Below are positions 1 through 10,500 of a DNA stretch of 64,000 bases, piece after piece. This stretch comes from Bog-756 sp963841885 (GTDB lineage: Bacteria > Actinomycetota > Acidimicrobiia > Acidimicrobiales > RAAP-2), in contig CAWJEK010000002.1 in NCBI GenBank assembly GCA_963841885.1, positions 62,001-126,000 of the forward strand, given 5' to 3'. Position numbers and translations under genes: made by a program. Under the pieces are notes generated by a model that made no database searches, had not been told where the DNA came from, and was given only the letters and a program-made list of their open reading frames with translations. Position 1 is the stretch's first letter. The number at the start of each line of letters is the position of its first letter.

Positions 1-2
1 TC

Positions 3-257
3 CCTGTGGTCACTGCCATTGCACCGACATCAGGGACGACCGCCGGTGGCACCACCGTGACCATCTCTGGTTCGGGCTTCACCGGGGCGACGAAGGTTCG
101 CTTCGGTACCGTGGCGGCAACGAGCCTTTCTGTCGTGTCGGATTCAGAAATCACGGCTGTTTCACCGGCGCACGCGGCTGGAACCCAGAACGTACTGGTC
201 ACTACGGCTGGCGGTACCAGTTCGACGGTGTCGGGCGACCTGTTCACATTTTCCTGA
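3..257 (+). CDS. C-terminal part of an IPT/TIG-domain exported protein (5' truncated)
   Basis: The frame is open to the left edge and stops at TGA 255-257, so only the last ~84 residues are present. They form one IPT/TIG (Ig-like, plexin/transcription-factor) module: an AIAPTSGTTAGGTTVTISGSG opening, a VRFG strand, then an ITAVSPAHAAGTQNVLVTT stretch that is typical of the family. Such modules occur in tandem in extracellular or surface proteins; this one ends soon after the module, so it is probably the last. The GTG at position 6 is internal sequence and not a start. The same module type recurs in the 37-39.8 kb gene. Function beyond a structural or adhesion role cannot be told. Confidence 0.8.
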   Translation, partial: PVVTAIAPTSGTTAGGTTVTISGSGFTGATKVRFGTVAATSLSVVSDSEITAVSPAHAAGTQNVLVTTAGGTSSTVSGDLFTFS

Positions 258-345
258 GATCCAGGATCTGACGATCCTCCGGCGCCGTGATCAGACTCCG
301 AAGCTATGGTGAGTTCCTGTCGGAGCCCCCAGCGACCGGAACCCG

Positions 346-1278
346 ATGGCGGATCGAACAGGACCGATGAACCAGGCCCACCGTGAACTCCCGTTGCAAG
401 ACCTTTCGATCCACGAGGCGCGGCGACGGGCTTTGGAGCGGGCGATCGAGGCCTCGGGTGGAGGCGATCAGTCGGTCATCGCCCGACCGCTAGTCATTCC
501 TTCCCGGGCAGGCCGGGCGATTCCCGCCAGGACGTACCATCCCCCGACGGCGTCCGGAACGGTAACCGGGGCAGTCGTCTTCTTCCATGGGGGCGGCTGG
601 GTCTACGGCGACCTGGACAGTCACGACGGGATGTGTCGGGATCTCGCCGCAGGATCCAACTGCATCCTCGTCGCTGTCGAGTACCGGTTGGCACCAGAGC
701 ACCCGTTTCCGGCGGCCCTCGACGACGCACGCGACGCCTTGGACTGGGTGCTGACAGATCCGACCCGTCTCGGATCGACCGGCACGAGGGTGGCCGTTGC
801 CGGAGACAGTTCGGGCGGGAACCTGGCAGCAGCCGCTTGCCTCGACCGGCGGGACCGAAATCTACCGGGCCCCGCTTTCCAGTTGCTGTTGTATCCCTGC
901 CTCGACCTGACCCTGACGCAGCCATCGATCATCTCTGCGGGGGGTCGCCGTTTCGGTGGGAGGAGCGAACTCGCATGGACAGTGGATCAATACCTTTCCC
1001 GAGCCGGAGACCGCCGACATCCACTGGCATCACCTCTGTTGGCGGCTGACCATGGCGGGCTACCGCCAGCGCATGTGGTGACGGCCGGCTATGACCCGCT
1101 ACGGGACGAGGGCCTGGCCTTTGTCGCTGCATTGGCGGCCGCCGGGGTGCCGGTTACACATCGGCACTACGAGCATCAGATCCACGGTTTCCTGAGTTTT
1201 GCCGGTATCTTGCCGGACGCTTCCGAGGCACTCCGAGATGCCGCTCAGGTCCTGGCCGATGCCCTCGGCTTCGATTGA
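346..1278 (+). CDS. alpha/beta-hydrolase esterase/lipase, HSL (family IV) type
   Basis: Predicted 310-residue cytosolic carboxylesterase. The HSL-family oxyanion-hole motif HGGGW lies near residue 79. The nucleophile elbow GDSSGGN is near residue 150 (Ser in GxSxG), followed by YDPLRDEG (acid) and HQIHGF (catalytic His) near the C-terminus. No signal peptide is visible. The ATG at 346 gives the longest form; ATG 367 (MNQAHREL) is an equally possible start. It converges with the CmlA-like gene, with only four bases between the two stops, and sits at the edge of the NRPS locus. A role in trimming or hydrolysing the peptide product is conceivable but rests on position only. The frame is intact. 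Confidence 0.88.
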   Translation: MADRTGPMNQAHRELPLQDLSIHEARRRALERAIEASGGGDQSVIARPLVIPSRAGRAIPARTYHPPTASGTVTGAVVFFHGGGWVYGDLDSHDGMCRDLAAGSNCILVAVEYRLAPEHPFPAALDDARDALDWVLTDPTRLGSTGTRVAVAGDSSGGNLAAAACLDRRDRNLPGPAFQLLLYPCLDLTLTQPSIISAGGRRFGGRSELAWTVDQYLSRAGDRRHPLASPLLAADHGGLPPAHVVTAGYDPLRDEGLAFVAALAAAGVPVTHRHYEHQIHGFLSFAGILPDASEALRDAAQVLADALGFD

Positions 1279-1282
1279 GGGG

Positions 1283-2867
1283 TCAGCTGATCGTGGCCTT
1301 GCCTACCAGATGGCGGTAGTCGATCAGCCGCGCCGCGCAGGCCGCTTCGAGCTCGGCCGCCTGGATCAACTGATAGGAGTCTGGGGAGTAGTTGGTGGCC
1401 ATGACGTGTTGCAGCCACGGCTCCTCACCCAGGGCGTAGATGAAGATTCGGCGGGCACCGATGGCCGAGATGATCGCCATCGCCTCCGCGGCGTCAGCGC
1501 CGTTCAAACGACGGGCCAGACTGAGTTTGCGGGCCACCGGCCCGGGAAACAGCGGACCGTACATCCACGTGAGAGGAGCACCCTCACATTCCAGCCCGAG
1601 GAACAGATCGTCCACCGGGCCGGTCATCTGGGTGACCAATTCGTACGTCTCAGCCGGCAGCGCTCGGGCGTCCGCTCCGACCATGCTGCTCCGACCGTCC
1701 AGGCGCACGACATAGGTCGACTTGGCCCCGATGGCCAGATCCCCGTGCTCGCCGGCGAACGGCCAGGCGACGATTTCGCCTCCGGGGAGTGGAATCCGGT
1801 CGAGGTCCCGGACTTCGACGACGTCCCTGAAACCGAGATGTTCGAGGCACAGCCGCAGAGAGGGGTCGAGCAGCTCGCCACCGAGGTTGGCCGGCACGAT
1901 CACCGTGCCGATTCGATGACGCAGCGCCAGCAGAGTTTCGATGACGAAGTGGTCCGCGTGTCCATGGGTGATGACGCAGTAATCGATTCTGGGTGGAAGG
2001 TCCTTCAGGCTGTAGCGGTCAGGGCCGGACCGGGGGCTGACGAAGGGGTCGGCGACCACGGTGACATCCGCCGTCTCGAACACCAGGCAGGCATGTCCGA
2101 AGTAGCGAACCCTCAGGCTGCCGGACCACGCCGGCTCGCTGGACTCTGCCGCTTCGGTCCACATGCCCGTGACCGTCGGATTCGACGAGGCCTCCGGCCC
2201 GAGTGCCTCGTGGATCTGGCCGAGCGGAACCGGGAAGTACCGGGAGCGAGCCAGTAGGTCGATCGCCTCACTGCGTAGCGGCATCGGCACCACGACACCG
2301 CGTTCGGTCGTCACGCGCGGGGTGGAGAGCATGAAGGGACGATCATCGTTCTGGCCGAGCGTGAGGTGGACCCCTTCACGGGGTGAAGGATCGTAGCGAC
2401 TGCGGTAGAGGAGCGATTCGCGGAACAGGACCCGGGGTCGGTGTCTGCTGTCGTACACCAGCTCAACGAGGCCCCTGAGCGCATCAGGAACGCGCTTGGT
2501 ACAGGGGTCCGAGGATCTCCCCCCTCAGCTTCTTCGGCGAGTGCGTTGAGCTCATCGATCGCAGCCGCGAGTCCGAGAATAATCGTGCTCGTTGGTCAAA
2601 TCGGACACGAGTTTGGCGATCAGGTCGCGCTCATCGGCAGGGACGTCGACGAACGGACCACCTTTCGTCGCCGGATGGCCGGCACCCGAGGCATGGGCTT
2701 CGGGCGCCTCCAAATACGACTGCAGCGTCGGCAACTGGGCCTTCGCCAGTCGCAGGGCGGAGCTGGCCGGAGAGACGACCTGGAGAAATGCGGGGAAGTT
2801 GCCTATCAGGGGCTCGACCAGCAGGTGATCGTGGGCAGTGACCAGTAGGTCGGCAGCGGAACGTCAT
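1283..2867 (-). CDS. CmlA-like diiron beta-hydroxylase (metallo-beta-lactamase-fold), frameshifted N-terminus
   Basis: The intact C-terminal 391 residues carry an MBL fold with HGHADH. Downstream are a Glu in FAGEHGDL and an Asp in VGADAR, 26 residues apart. Upstream, in other frames, are an N-terminal stretch (AADLLVTAHDHLLVEP...LPTLQSYLEAP) and a helix (IDELNALAEEAEGGEILGPL); joining them gives about 527 residues. CmlA of chloramphenicol biosynthesis is about 530 residues, has an N-terminal domain plus an MBL domain with HxHxDH, and, as I recall, uses Glu377 and Asp403, the same spacing. CmlA-type enzymes beta-hydroxylate amino acids held on NRPS carrier domains. Start ATG 2867 is seven bases after the SyrP-like stop, so the two genes are one operon. 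At least two frameshifts lie between 2458 and 2860. The alternative, a generic MBL hydrolase, fits the length and Glu/Asp pattern less well. Confidence 0.72.
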
Positions 2868-2874
2868 CGCGCCT

Positions 2875-3880
2875 CTATCCGCCCACGATGCTGGCCATGG
2901 CGACCAGGATCTTGCGATCGCCGATGAATGGCGCCCGAGCATGCGAGACGAGCATGTTGTCGAGCATGAACATGTCACCTTCTTCCCACGTGAATCGAAC
3001 CGACCGCGCCTCGTACTCGTCGATCAGATAGCGAATGGTGTCGTCGTCAATCGCCGTACCGTCGCCGAAGGTCACATTCCTGGGCAGCGCATCCGGTTCG
3101 TACAGCTCGAGAAGTGCCTCCCGGGTGGAGTCGGGAACGGCCGCCTGATGGTGGAGCAGAACCTGATTGAACAGTGTCCGCTCGCCGGTGACCGGGTGGG
3201 TCCGGACTGCGGCTGCATCCGTACCGACGCGGAGCCCATCGTCACCCACCCATTCGTAGCGAGCATTACTGAGTGAGCAGCGTCGCTCCACTTCCTGGCG
3301 GTCCGACGTGCCGAAGAACGACTGCCACGGAACATCGATCCCGGGATTGAAGTTACGGATGTAGGTGAGGCCTTTGGACTCGAACTCGGCGATGACGCCC
3401 GAATCGAGCTCGACGCAGAGGCGGCGGCAATCGACGATCGGGGTCTGGCCACCTTCGGCGGCGGCGATTGCGCAGTTGAAGAAGATGCGGAGCGGCCACG
3501 TGGCTAGGTGTGAGCTCTCGTTGTGGAAGTGGATCTGGAGATCGTCCGGGTATGGAGTCGACAGGAAGATGTTGCCCGAACTCGCCTGGCGCGGTAGGTC
3601 GCCGTAGTCGCCGTGCAGTCCCTCGGGGGTGAGCGCCGCCGCTGCCGCATCGAACTGCTCCGGAGTATTCGAGCCCGAATCCCCGAAACAGGACGGCACC
3701 GTCCTGAAGCACCCGTTCCTCGACCTCGGCGCGATGTTCTGACGCCCACGAGGCCAGCTCGACGCCCGGGCGAGTCGGGAAATAGCAGGGTATGGAACCG
3801 CCGCCGCCGATCGTGGAAGTCGTGACGATCTCCTCGTCCAGTCCGATCGCCCGCCTCCTGGTTCCCCGGATGGCGCTCAT
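2875..3880 (-). CDS. TauD/SyrP-like Fe(II)/2-oxoglutarate dioxygenase (probable NRPS-tethered beta-hydroxylase), one frameshift
   Basis: The N-terminal ~70 residues are in one frame (to DGAVLFRGFG) and the rest in another (PEQFDAAAAALTPEG onward), with the shift near 3670-3690; joined length is about 335 residues. IHFHNESSH supplies the first His and Glu of an HxE facial triad, as in clavaminate-synthase-like and SyrP-like enzymes. The distal His lies in LVSHARAPF, followed by GDRKILV with the 2-oxoglutarate-binding Arg. SyrP hydroxylates aspartyl-thioester on an NRPS. Here NRPS2 has an Asp-type adenylation code, so Asp beta-hydroxylation is the favoured role. The start ATG 3880 overlaps the upstream stop as ATGA and has an AAGGAG ribosome site. 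No metal-binding residue is missing. Confidence 0.82.
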
Positions 3881-4590
3881 GTGGTGCTCCTTTGCCGTTC
3901 GCCGATCACGTCCACGCTGAATCCGCCGTCGGGCGCATGGATCGCCAGCGCCGCGACAAAACCACCGGGAGCTTCCCGGGTCAAATCAACCAGTGTCCAC
4001 GTCTCGCAGTCGGATGGATCTCGGTCAGCCCGGATGAGTCGCGCCGGACGCTCCGGACCGAAGGTCACTTCGAACTCATCGAGCGGAAGGCTGAGGCCTC
4101 CGCCCTTGCCCTTGAGGTACGCCTCCTTACGGGTCCAGCACTCGAGGAAGGCGCAGTCCTGGCGTTCCACCGGTAGGGATTGAAGGCGTTCCACCTCGTC
4201 GGGCGCGAAGAAGTGCTCGGCGATACCGGACTCCGCGATTCCAGGGTTGTGCCCCTCGACGTCGATGCCCACGCTGGACCCGTCGGTAATCGCCAGCACC
4301 GCCGTCGTGTCGGCATGCGAGAGATTGAAATCAACCGCGGGATGCCCCAACAGCGCCGGCTTCCCCTGGGAACCGACCACGAATTCGATGTCAGGGGCAG
4401 AGCATCCGCATCGATCGGACAGGAATCGGCGCAGCTGGGCCCTCCCGATTATGTAGCGGCTCCGGTCGTGTGCGAACCGGAAACGGTCTGCCCGGGCCAG
4501 CTCGTCAGGTGAGAGCAGGAGTTCGTCGTCGGGAGCGGGCCGGTCCAACGAATACCAGATGACGTCGACCTCCGACATCGCCGTCATCAC
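3877..4590 (-). CDS. 4'-phosphopantetheinyl transferase, Sfp type
   Basis: This 237-residue enzyme transfers 4'-phosphopantetheine from CoA to the Ser of carrier (T) domains, so it can activate the NRPS proteins encoded to its right. The family motifs are clear: VGIDVEGHNP (Mg-binding Asp/Glu) near residue 105, FFAPDEVERL, and WTRKEAYLKGKGGGL near residue 150. Length and spacing match the Sfp subfamily. Several ATGs lie at the 5' end (MMTAMSE), so the exact start may be a few codons downstream. It is the first gene of a three-gene leftward operon with the SyrP-like and CmlA-like genes; its stop overlaps the next start. The frame is intact. Confidence 0.93.
   Translation of the reverse strand: MMTAMSEVDVIWYSLDRPAPDDELLLSPDELARADRFRFAHDRSRYIIGRAQLRRFLSDRCGCSAPDIEFVVGSQGKPALLGHPAVDFNLSHADTTAVLAITDGSSVGIDVEGHNPGIAESGIAEHFFAPDEVERLQSLPVERQDCAFLECWTRKEAYLKGKGGGLSLPLDEFEVTFGPERPARLIRADRDPSDCETWTLVDLTREAPGGFVAALAIHAPDGGFSVDVIGERQRSTT
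3887..3892 (-). promoter_or_regulatory. ribosome binding site of the SyrP-like gene
   Basis: On the minus strand AAGGAG lies seven bases before the ATG at 3880, inside the last codons of the phosphopantetheinyl transferase gene. Together with the ATGA overlap this fixes the start of the dioxygenase and implies translational coupling. Confidence 0.7.
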
Positions 4591-5259
4591 ATCCCCTTGC
4601 CGTGGCCCAACCCGTCATGGGTCGTCCCCGCGCTCGGTAGCCCTTCACCCCGTGGGGAAGCACCCACGGGCTCCGGGAGGAGTGCCATCCATCTAGTCTC
4701 GCACTTGGTTGTGCATAGCGAAACCTGAATCGGGCGACAGCGTCCGTGCGGGAACCTTGGTCCGGCAAGCCTCCGCAGAAGGGTCGTGACACATGTCTTC
4801 GGGCGATCGACGGCGGGACGTACCGCTGGTCCAGGCAGGGGGGCTCCGGGGCATCGTCGGTGCTTCCGGTGTGGCTTGGACTGCCTCGGGGGATCTCGAA
4901 TCACTCTCTGTAAACGGCTGACCACCGAACGGGTGAAGTGATCCCAATCGCTTGACCGGGTAACGAGCGTCCTGCCAAGATCAACTTGCCTCCACGGATT
5001 ACGTGGCAGAGGAGCCGCTTGTGCACGAGGCGGGCCAGAAGGGCAGATGTGGTGAACCCGGCGCTGTGATCGGGTCAGATTGGGGCGCGTGGCGGAACCG
5101 ACTCGCTACGGGGGGATGCGTCATGTCGGGTGGATACGAGGACTGGGGCCTAGTGATCTGCGGATGTAGCTGCAGTCGACAGCCACCTCGCCCGAGGCAG
5201 GCTTGTGATCCAGCGCTGGGCCTCGGGTCCGTCGGCAGAGATGTATTCGGACGGCATCC
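4591..5259. other. 669-bp gene-free divergent region
   Basis: This region lies between the leftward phosphopantetheinyl transferase operon and the rightward GT2 gene. I see no protein family match in any frame: the short open frames here have no recognisable motif. It should hold promoters for both directions, but I found no sigma-70-like box pair that I would defend. It could also hold a decayed gene. Confidence 0.5.
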
Positions 5260-6192
5260 ATGACCCGGGTCGAGCGGGCGTTCAGCGAGGGCGATCCGGC
5301 CGAGATCGGCAGCGTAGCGAGTGGACCGGGTTTCGCGGTGGTCCGGAGAGCGGATTTTGCAGCGTGGGATGGACACCCACGCCGTAGCGGACCAACTGTC
5401 TCAGTTGTCATTCCGGCAAAGAACGAGGCACGGAACCTTCCCCACGTGCTCGCCAATCTGCCCGATGGTCTGCACGAAGTGATTCTTGTCGACGGAAACT
5501 CGACGGACGACACCATCGAAGTCGCTCGCAAGCATCGTCCGGACATCGTGGTGATCGGACAGACCCGCAAGGGAAAGGGCAACGCGTTAGCTTGCGGCTT
5601 CGCCCGAGCTACAGGGGACTTCATCGTCATGCTCGATGCCGATGGATCGACCGACCCCGCCGAGATCCCCCGGTTCGTGGACGCATTGCGCCAGGGCGCC
5701 GACTTCGCGAAGGGGTCCCGATTCATGCCTGGAGCCGGAAGCAGCGACATCAGCCGATTGCGGCAAATGGGTAACTACTGGCTGAACAAGATCGTAAATG
5801 TCCTGTACGGGACCCGCTACACCGACCTCTGCTACGGGTACAACGCATTCCGGCGGGACTGCATTGATGTGATCGATCTCGACCCCGGGTCCGACGCAAA
5901 TGTCGATGGCTCGGTGCTGCTCTGGGGAGACGGATTCGAGGTGGAGACCTTGATCAACGTGAGGATCGCCAAGGCGCGGCTTCGAGTCTTCGAAGTCCCG
6001 TCGTTCGAGAGGAATCGGGTGTTCGGTGCCAGCAATCTCAACGCCTTGACCGACGGGATCCGCGTATTGAGAACGATCCACATCGAGCGAACCCGCGGCG
6101 CTCGGAAGGCGGCCGTGCGGAGCGCGTCACTGCCCCGGCGGGCCGGGACCACCTGGTCGCGCCTTTCTACCGTGGACGACGTCGTCTTCTGA
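5260..6192 (+). CDS. glycosyltransferase family 2 (dolichyl-phosphate-mannose-synthase-like)
   Basis: Intact 310-residue protein. After a ~48-residue leader it has a GT-A nucleotide-sugar fold: VSVVIPAKNEARN, VILVDGNSTDDT and VMLDADGSTDP (the DxD-type metal/nucleotide site). Then come KGSRFMPGAG and NRVFGASNLN, typical of polyprenyl-phosphate glycosyltransferases. No membrane helices follow the catalytic domain, so it is probably cytosolic or peripheral. Donor and acceptor are unknown. Its place between the tailoring operon and NRPS1 may mean it glycosylates a lipid or the peptide, but a link is not shown. The ribosome site before ATG 5260 is weak. Confidence 0.87.
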   Translation: MTRVERAFSEGDPAEIGSVASGPGFAVVRRADFAAWDGHPRRSGPTVSVVIPAKNEARNLPHVLANLPDGLHEVILVDGNSTDDTIEVARKHRPDIVVIGQTRKGKGNALACGFARATGDFIVMLDADGSTDPAEIPRFVDALRQGADFAKGSRFMPGAGSSDISRLRQMGNYWLNKIVNVLYGTRYTDLCYGYNAFRRDCIDVIDLDPGSDANVDGSVLLWGDGFEVETLINVRIAKARLRVFEVPSFERNRVFGASNLNALTDGIRVLRTIHIERTRGARKAAVRSASLPRRAGTTWSRLSTVDDVVF

Positions 6193-6246
6193 GGCGGCTG
6201 ACTCCAGGGGAACCCTTCGCCCGGCGGCGTCTGTGGATGATGGATC

Positions 6247-7209
6247 TCACGCTCCCGATGGCGCGCGAACGGCAATCGTTGCGACCAGATCCCGATGATC
6301 GCTGCCCACACCCGGCTCGGTTGTGATCGTGACGGCCGCGACTCCGTCACCGGTGAGCACATGATCGATGCGGACGAATGGCGGTATCGGGGCTACCGAC
6401 TGCGACCAGGTCATCTCCAACGGTTTGCCCCGAGCGGCCGCTGCGTCGTCGAGACCGGTGGAGAGCAATCCGTTGAAGCCCTGATTTCCCCATGTGGCAT
6501 TGAAATCTCCGACGACCAAGAGCCCGGTCGAACCGCGAGCGCGGATCAGCGCGTCCGATAGCGGCAAGTTGAGCCTTCCACTCATGGAAGTCGGCCGGAA
6601 GTGGGGCGGTGGTGTGAACGACCCACAGAGCCTGTGGCCCGACAGCCAATTGCAGCACGGTCTCGACGATCAACGTGTGGTCGTAGAGCGAGACGGTATG
6701 GGTGTGTGCCAGGGGATAACGGGAGGCGACGAAGAAGGCAAAGGGTCCCCAGCTCCGCACCTCGAATTGATAGGGGAGCGAGCGGAGTGCTCCCGAATCC
6801 CGGAACTGCCGCACATCGCGAGGGGAGGATTCCTCCAAGGTGACTACATCGGGTCGCACCGCCCGGATCTGCTCTTCGTAGCCGGCCATCGAGCGGCGTC
6901 CGTTGCGGACGTTGGCATCGAGAAGTCGGAACGTCGCGGCGTGAGTCGCCCAGGCCGGAATTGGCTCAGAAGCAGTAAACTCGGGAGCGAGGAAAGCGAT
7001 CTGCGCTACTCCGACTATCAGGGCCCCGATCACCAGTGCCGGTCGGCGGCCCACTGCAGCTATGACTGCAATCGGCCACGCCGGGAGGTAGACGAACAGC
7101 GTAACGGCGTTCAAGATGGCGAGTACTTCGAGGGCGTCCATGCGAAGACCCGCAGCAATGTGACCAGCCCGAGGACCGCGGTAATGGTCCACAGCACGAC
7201 GGTTGCCAT
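6247..7209 (-). CDS. membrane-anchored endonuclease/exonuclease/phosphatase (EEP) family protein, frameshifted
   Basis: Three frames join into one protein of about 320 residues. A first hydrophobic helix (ATVVLWTITAVLGLVTLLR) starts at ATG 7209. A shift near 7135-7145 leads to two more helices (LNAVTLFVYLPAWPIAVIAA and ALVIGALIVGVAQIAFL). The EEP domain follows: LLDANVRNG (metal-binding Asn), VTLEES (Glu), a shift near 6565, then LLVVGDFNAT and VGSDHRDLV near the end. Family members cleave phosphodiesters or dephosphorylate. With three N-terminal helices and the catalytic domain outside the membrane, this resembles the common actinobacterial membrane-bound EEP proteins. It is transcribed away from NRPS1; involvement with the peptide is unknown. 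Confidence 0.85.
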
Positions 7210-7437
7210 TGGGCGTGCCAGCGGGGTAGTCGCCCGGGTCCCCAGGAAGGTCCGCGTCGCCAGGAAGGTTCTATTCGCCAACGGCTCCGTCGCGAGGGGG
7301 CGTCGGCGGGTGTATCGGACAGCACCGGAGCAGAGTAGGCCGCGACGAACGTCAAGGGTTGGCGCTCGAAAGGGGGATGGTAGACAAGAAACTCTGGGTG
7401 CGCCTCCCGTTGATCGGTAGTAGCGCCAATCGCAGCT

Positions 7438-7460
7438 GTTGGGAGTGTCGAAGTTCCAAC
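7438..7460. repeat. inverted repeat in the divergent EEP/NRPS1 promoter region
   Basis: GTTGGGA, nine bases, TTCCAAC: a seven-base inverted repeat with one mismatch, about 75-95 bases before the NRPS1 start. It could be an operator for a regulator of the NRPS genes. No regulator gene is recognisable in the window. The rest of this ~300-bp gap holds no gene that I can support. Confidence 0.35.
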
Positions 7461-7534
7461 ACGTCCGGTAGCCTTGTAGGTCCACAGGGGGCTGGGCGGC
7501 CAACGGCGTGGCCGATCGGGTGAATGAGGAAGTG

Positions 7535-10500
7535 ATGCAACCGAGCCACCACGGCGGACCAGCGGACGGAGGTCGCTCCACTACCGAAATCGCGGGGGTG
7601 GATAGCGGTTCTCCGGAGGAGAGTTCGGCGGCGCACAGCCCGATCGAGCTCTCTGCGGCGAAGCGAGCGTTACTCGAAGCCCGCCGCCGGCGTGCCGCTG
7701 CGACCCCGAAGGACGTCTCCAGCGATGGTCCCCCGGTCCTCTCGTCCGCGCAGGAGCGGGTCTGGTTGCTGGATCAAGTGGACGGAGGAACAGCCGCCTA
7801 CAACGCACCCCGGGCAATCCGCATCCGGGGGCCTCTGGACAGCCGGGCGCTTCGGTCGTCGCTCGACGAGATCGTGCGACGCCACGAAGTGCTCCGAACG
7901 GTCGTCGAGCTGGTTGATGGTGCACCGAAGGCGAAGATTCTCGCTCCCGGTGGAGCTGAATGGTCCGCTGTCGACGTGTCGCACCTTTCCGGCGCGGCAT
8001 GTGATGGTCGGGTTCGCGAGTTGGTGGATGCCGAGGTCCAACGCCCGTTCGATTTGGCCCGCGACGTGCTGCTCCGGGCACTGTTGATCCGCATCGGTCA
8101 AGAGGAGCACGTGTTGGTCATCGTGTCGCATCACGTGGCCTCCGATGACCGGTCGAAACGGATCGTGGCTGCCGAGCTCGAGTCCCTCTACCGATCGTTC
8201 ACCGAAGGTGGCGCGACCTCACTACCTGAACTTCCGCTTCAATACGGTCAGTTCGCGCGGTGGGAACAGGCCCGATTCACGTCACCGACGTTCCGAAAGG
8301 ACATCGACTACTGGAAGAATCGGCTGAGCTTGTTGCCTCCTCCTCTTCGAGCTGCCGACGGACTTCGCTCGGCCGGCCCATTGGAACTACGAAGGAGCCA
8401 CCTTCACCACTTTCCTGGATGCGCCGGACGCCGCCGCCGTCAAGGACCTGACCATCAGGGCCAAGGTGACGCTGTTCATGGTGCTCGAGGCCGCATTTGT
8501 CGCAATGGTCAGCCGAGTCGCAGGCTCCGATGACATCGCCATAGGGACGCCGGTCTCGGGTCGGACCTATCCCGAGCTGGACGACCTGGTCGGCTACTTC
8601 TCCAACACGCTGGTGATCCGACACGACCTGACCGACGATCCGAGCTTCCGGGAACTCGTCGACCGGGTCCGCCGCCGATGTGATCGGAGCGTTCGAACAC
8701 CAGTCGGTGCCCTTCGAACGACTGGTGGAGGAGCTCGGACCCGAGCGTGACCCTGGACGCCATCCCTTCTTCCAGGTCATGTTCACGCTCCGCCCCGGGG
8801 GTGTATCGGTGCCCTCGCTGGGCGATCTGAGCGTCACACCCTTCAAGTTCCGCAGTGGGACCACCAAATTCGACCTGTCTCTGATCGCCATCGACGAACC
8901 GTCGGGAATCCGCCTCGTCTGGGAGTACAGCACCAGACTCTTCGCCGAAAGCACCGTGGCCCGACTGGCTGAACGCTTCCAGACGCTTCTGGTGGGAGCG
9001 CTCGCCGAACCCGATGTGCCCATCCGGCAACTTCCTCTCGTCGGATCTCAGGAACTGGGCGAGTTGCTGGAGTGGGGGTCGGGACCTGTCCGCCGAACCA
9101 CGGCGGTCGACTCAGGGACCCTGGTCTCCGCATTCCGCCGAACGGTCGAATCCCATGGGACGTCGCTTGCGGTGCGGGATGCCGGGGGTCGGTCCCTCAC
9201 CTTCGCCGAGTTGGATGCGGCCTCGGCCCGTCTGAGTCGACATCTGACGGGACTCGGTGTCGCCCCCGGTGATCGGGTGGGGGTGTTCCTCGACCGGTCG
9301 GTGGATCTCATCTCGACGTTGATTGGTATCCAGCGTGCCGGGGCTGCCTACGTGCCGCTCGACCCGGACTATCCCGAGGACCGTGTGGCGTTCGTGTTGT
9401 CCGACGCCTCGGTCGCCGCGGTGGTCACCCGCACGGCCCTTGTCGAGGGTTTGGGCGATTACGCCGGACCGGTGGTCGATGTCGATGCCGACCGTGCCGC
9501 CATCGTCGCCCAGGACCCATCCGATCCGTGCGTTCAGGTGACCCCCGACAGCGTGGCGTACGTGATCTATACCTCGGGCTCGACGGGCCGGCCGAAGGGA
9601 GTCGTCGTCCCCCACCGGGGAGTGGTCAACATCCTGACCGAGATGGCCACCCGACCGGGCCTGGTCGCCGGTGACGTCATGGTCGGGCCTACCACGCCTG
9701 CGTTCGACCTGTCGGTTCCCGACCTGTTCCTGCCGCTCATGACGGGGGCAACGCTGGTGTTGGCGGCCCCCGAGGTGGCTCGGGACCCGAGCGCGCTGGC
9801 CCGGCTCCTCGACGATGTCGGGGCCGACCTGGTCCAGGCGACGCCGTCGACCTGGCGAATGATGTGCGAGTCCGGTTGGCCGGGCCGGCCCTCCCTGCGC
9901 ATCGTGTGCGGAGGCGAGGGATACGGCCCGGACCTGGTGGATGCCCTGGTGTCCCGGGTGGGGGAGGTCTGGAACTTCTACGGCCCGACCGAGGCCTCGG
10001 TGTGGGCGGTCTGCCGCCGGCTCGACGGTGGGGAGGCCGGGCCGGTTCCGATGGGTCGGCCCATCGCCAACATGTCGTGTGCAGTGGTCGACGAGCGAGG
10101 GCACCGGAGCCCGGTCGGCGTCGCCGGTGAGCTTTGGCTGGCCGGCGACGGACTGGCGTCCGGCTACCTCGGTCGCCCCGATCTCACCGAGGAGCGTTTC
10201 GTCGAGCGGGGCCTCGGTACGTCGAAGCGCTGGTACCGCACCGGCGACGTGGTTCGTTACCGGTCGGACGGATCCCTCGTGTTCGTCGGCCGGGCCGATC
10301 ATCAGATCAAGCTTCGTGGATTCCGGATCGAACTCGGCGAGATCGAGTCGGCGCTGGTCGCTCAGATCGGCGTGTCGGAGGCGGTCGTGACCGTCGAGGA
10401 TCGGGGTGGTGACCCCCGACTGGTGGCTTACCTGGTGGGTCGGGAGATCGACATCGCGAAGGTGCGGGACGGCATCCGGGCCGTACTCCCGGGCTACATG

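Noticed and set aside
1283..2458. MBL-fold protein as an antibiotic-resistance beta-lactamase
   Set aside because: No signal peptide; the downstream Glu/Asp spacing, long N-terminal extension and operon with SyrP-like and Sfp genes fit a CmlA-type hydroxylase better.
5003..5263. 86-codon open frame in the gene-free stretch
   Set aside because: No motif, unusual composition, and no ribosome site; treated as chance.
9566..10030. Assigning glycine to the X-type adenylation domains
   Set aside because: The by-eye codes share only about half the positions with the Gly code (DILQLGLIWK). I keep the substrate open.
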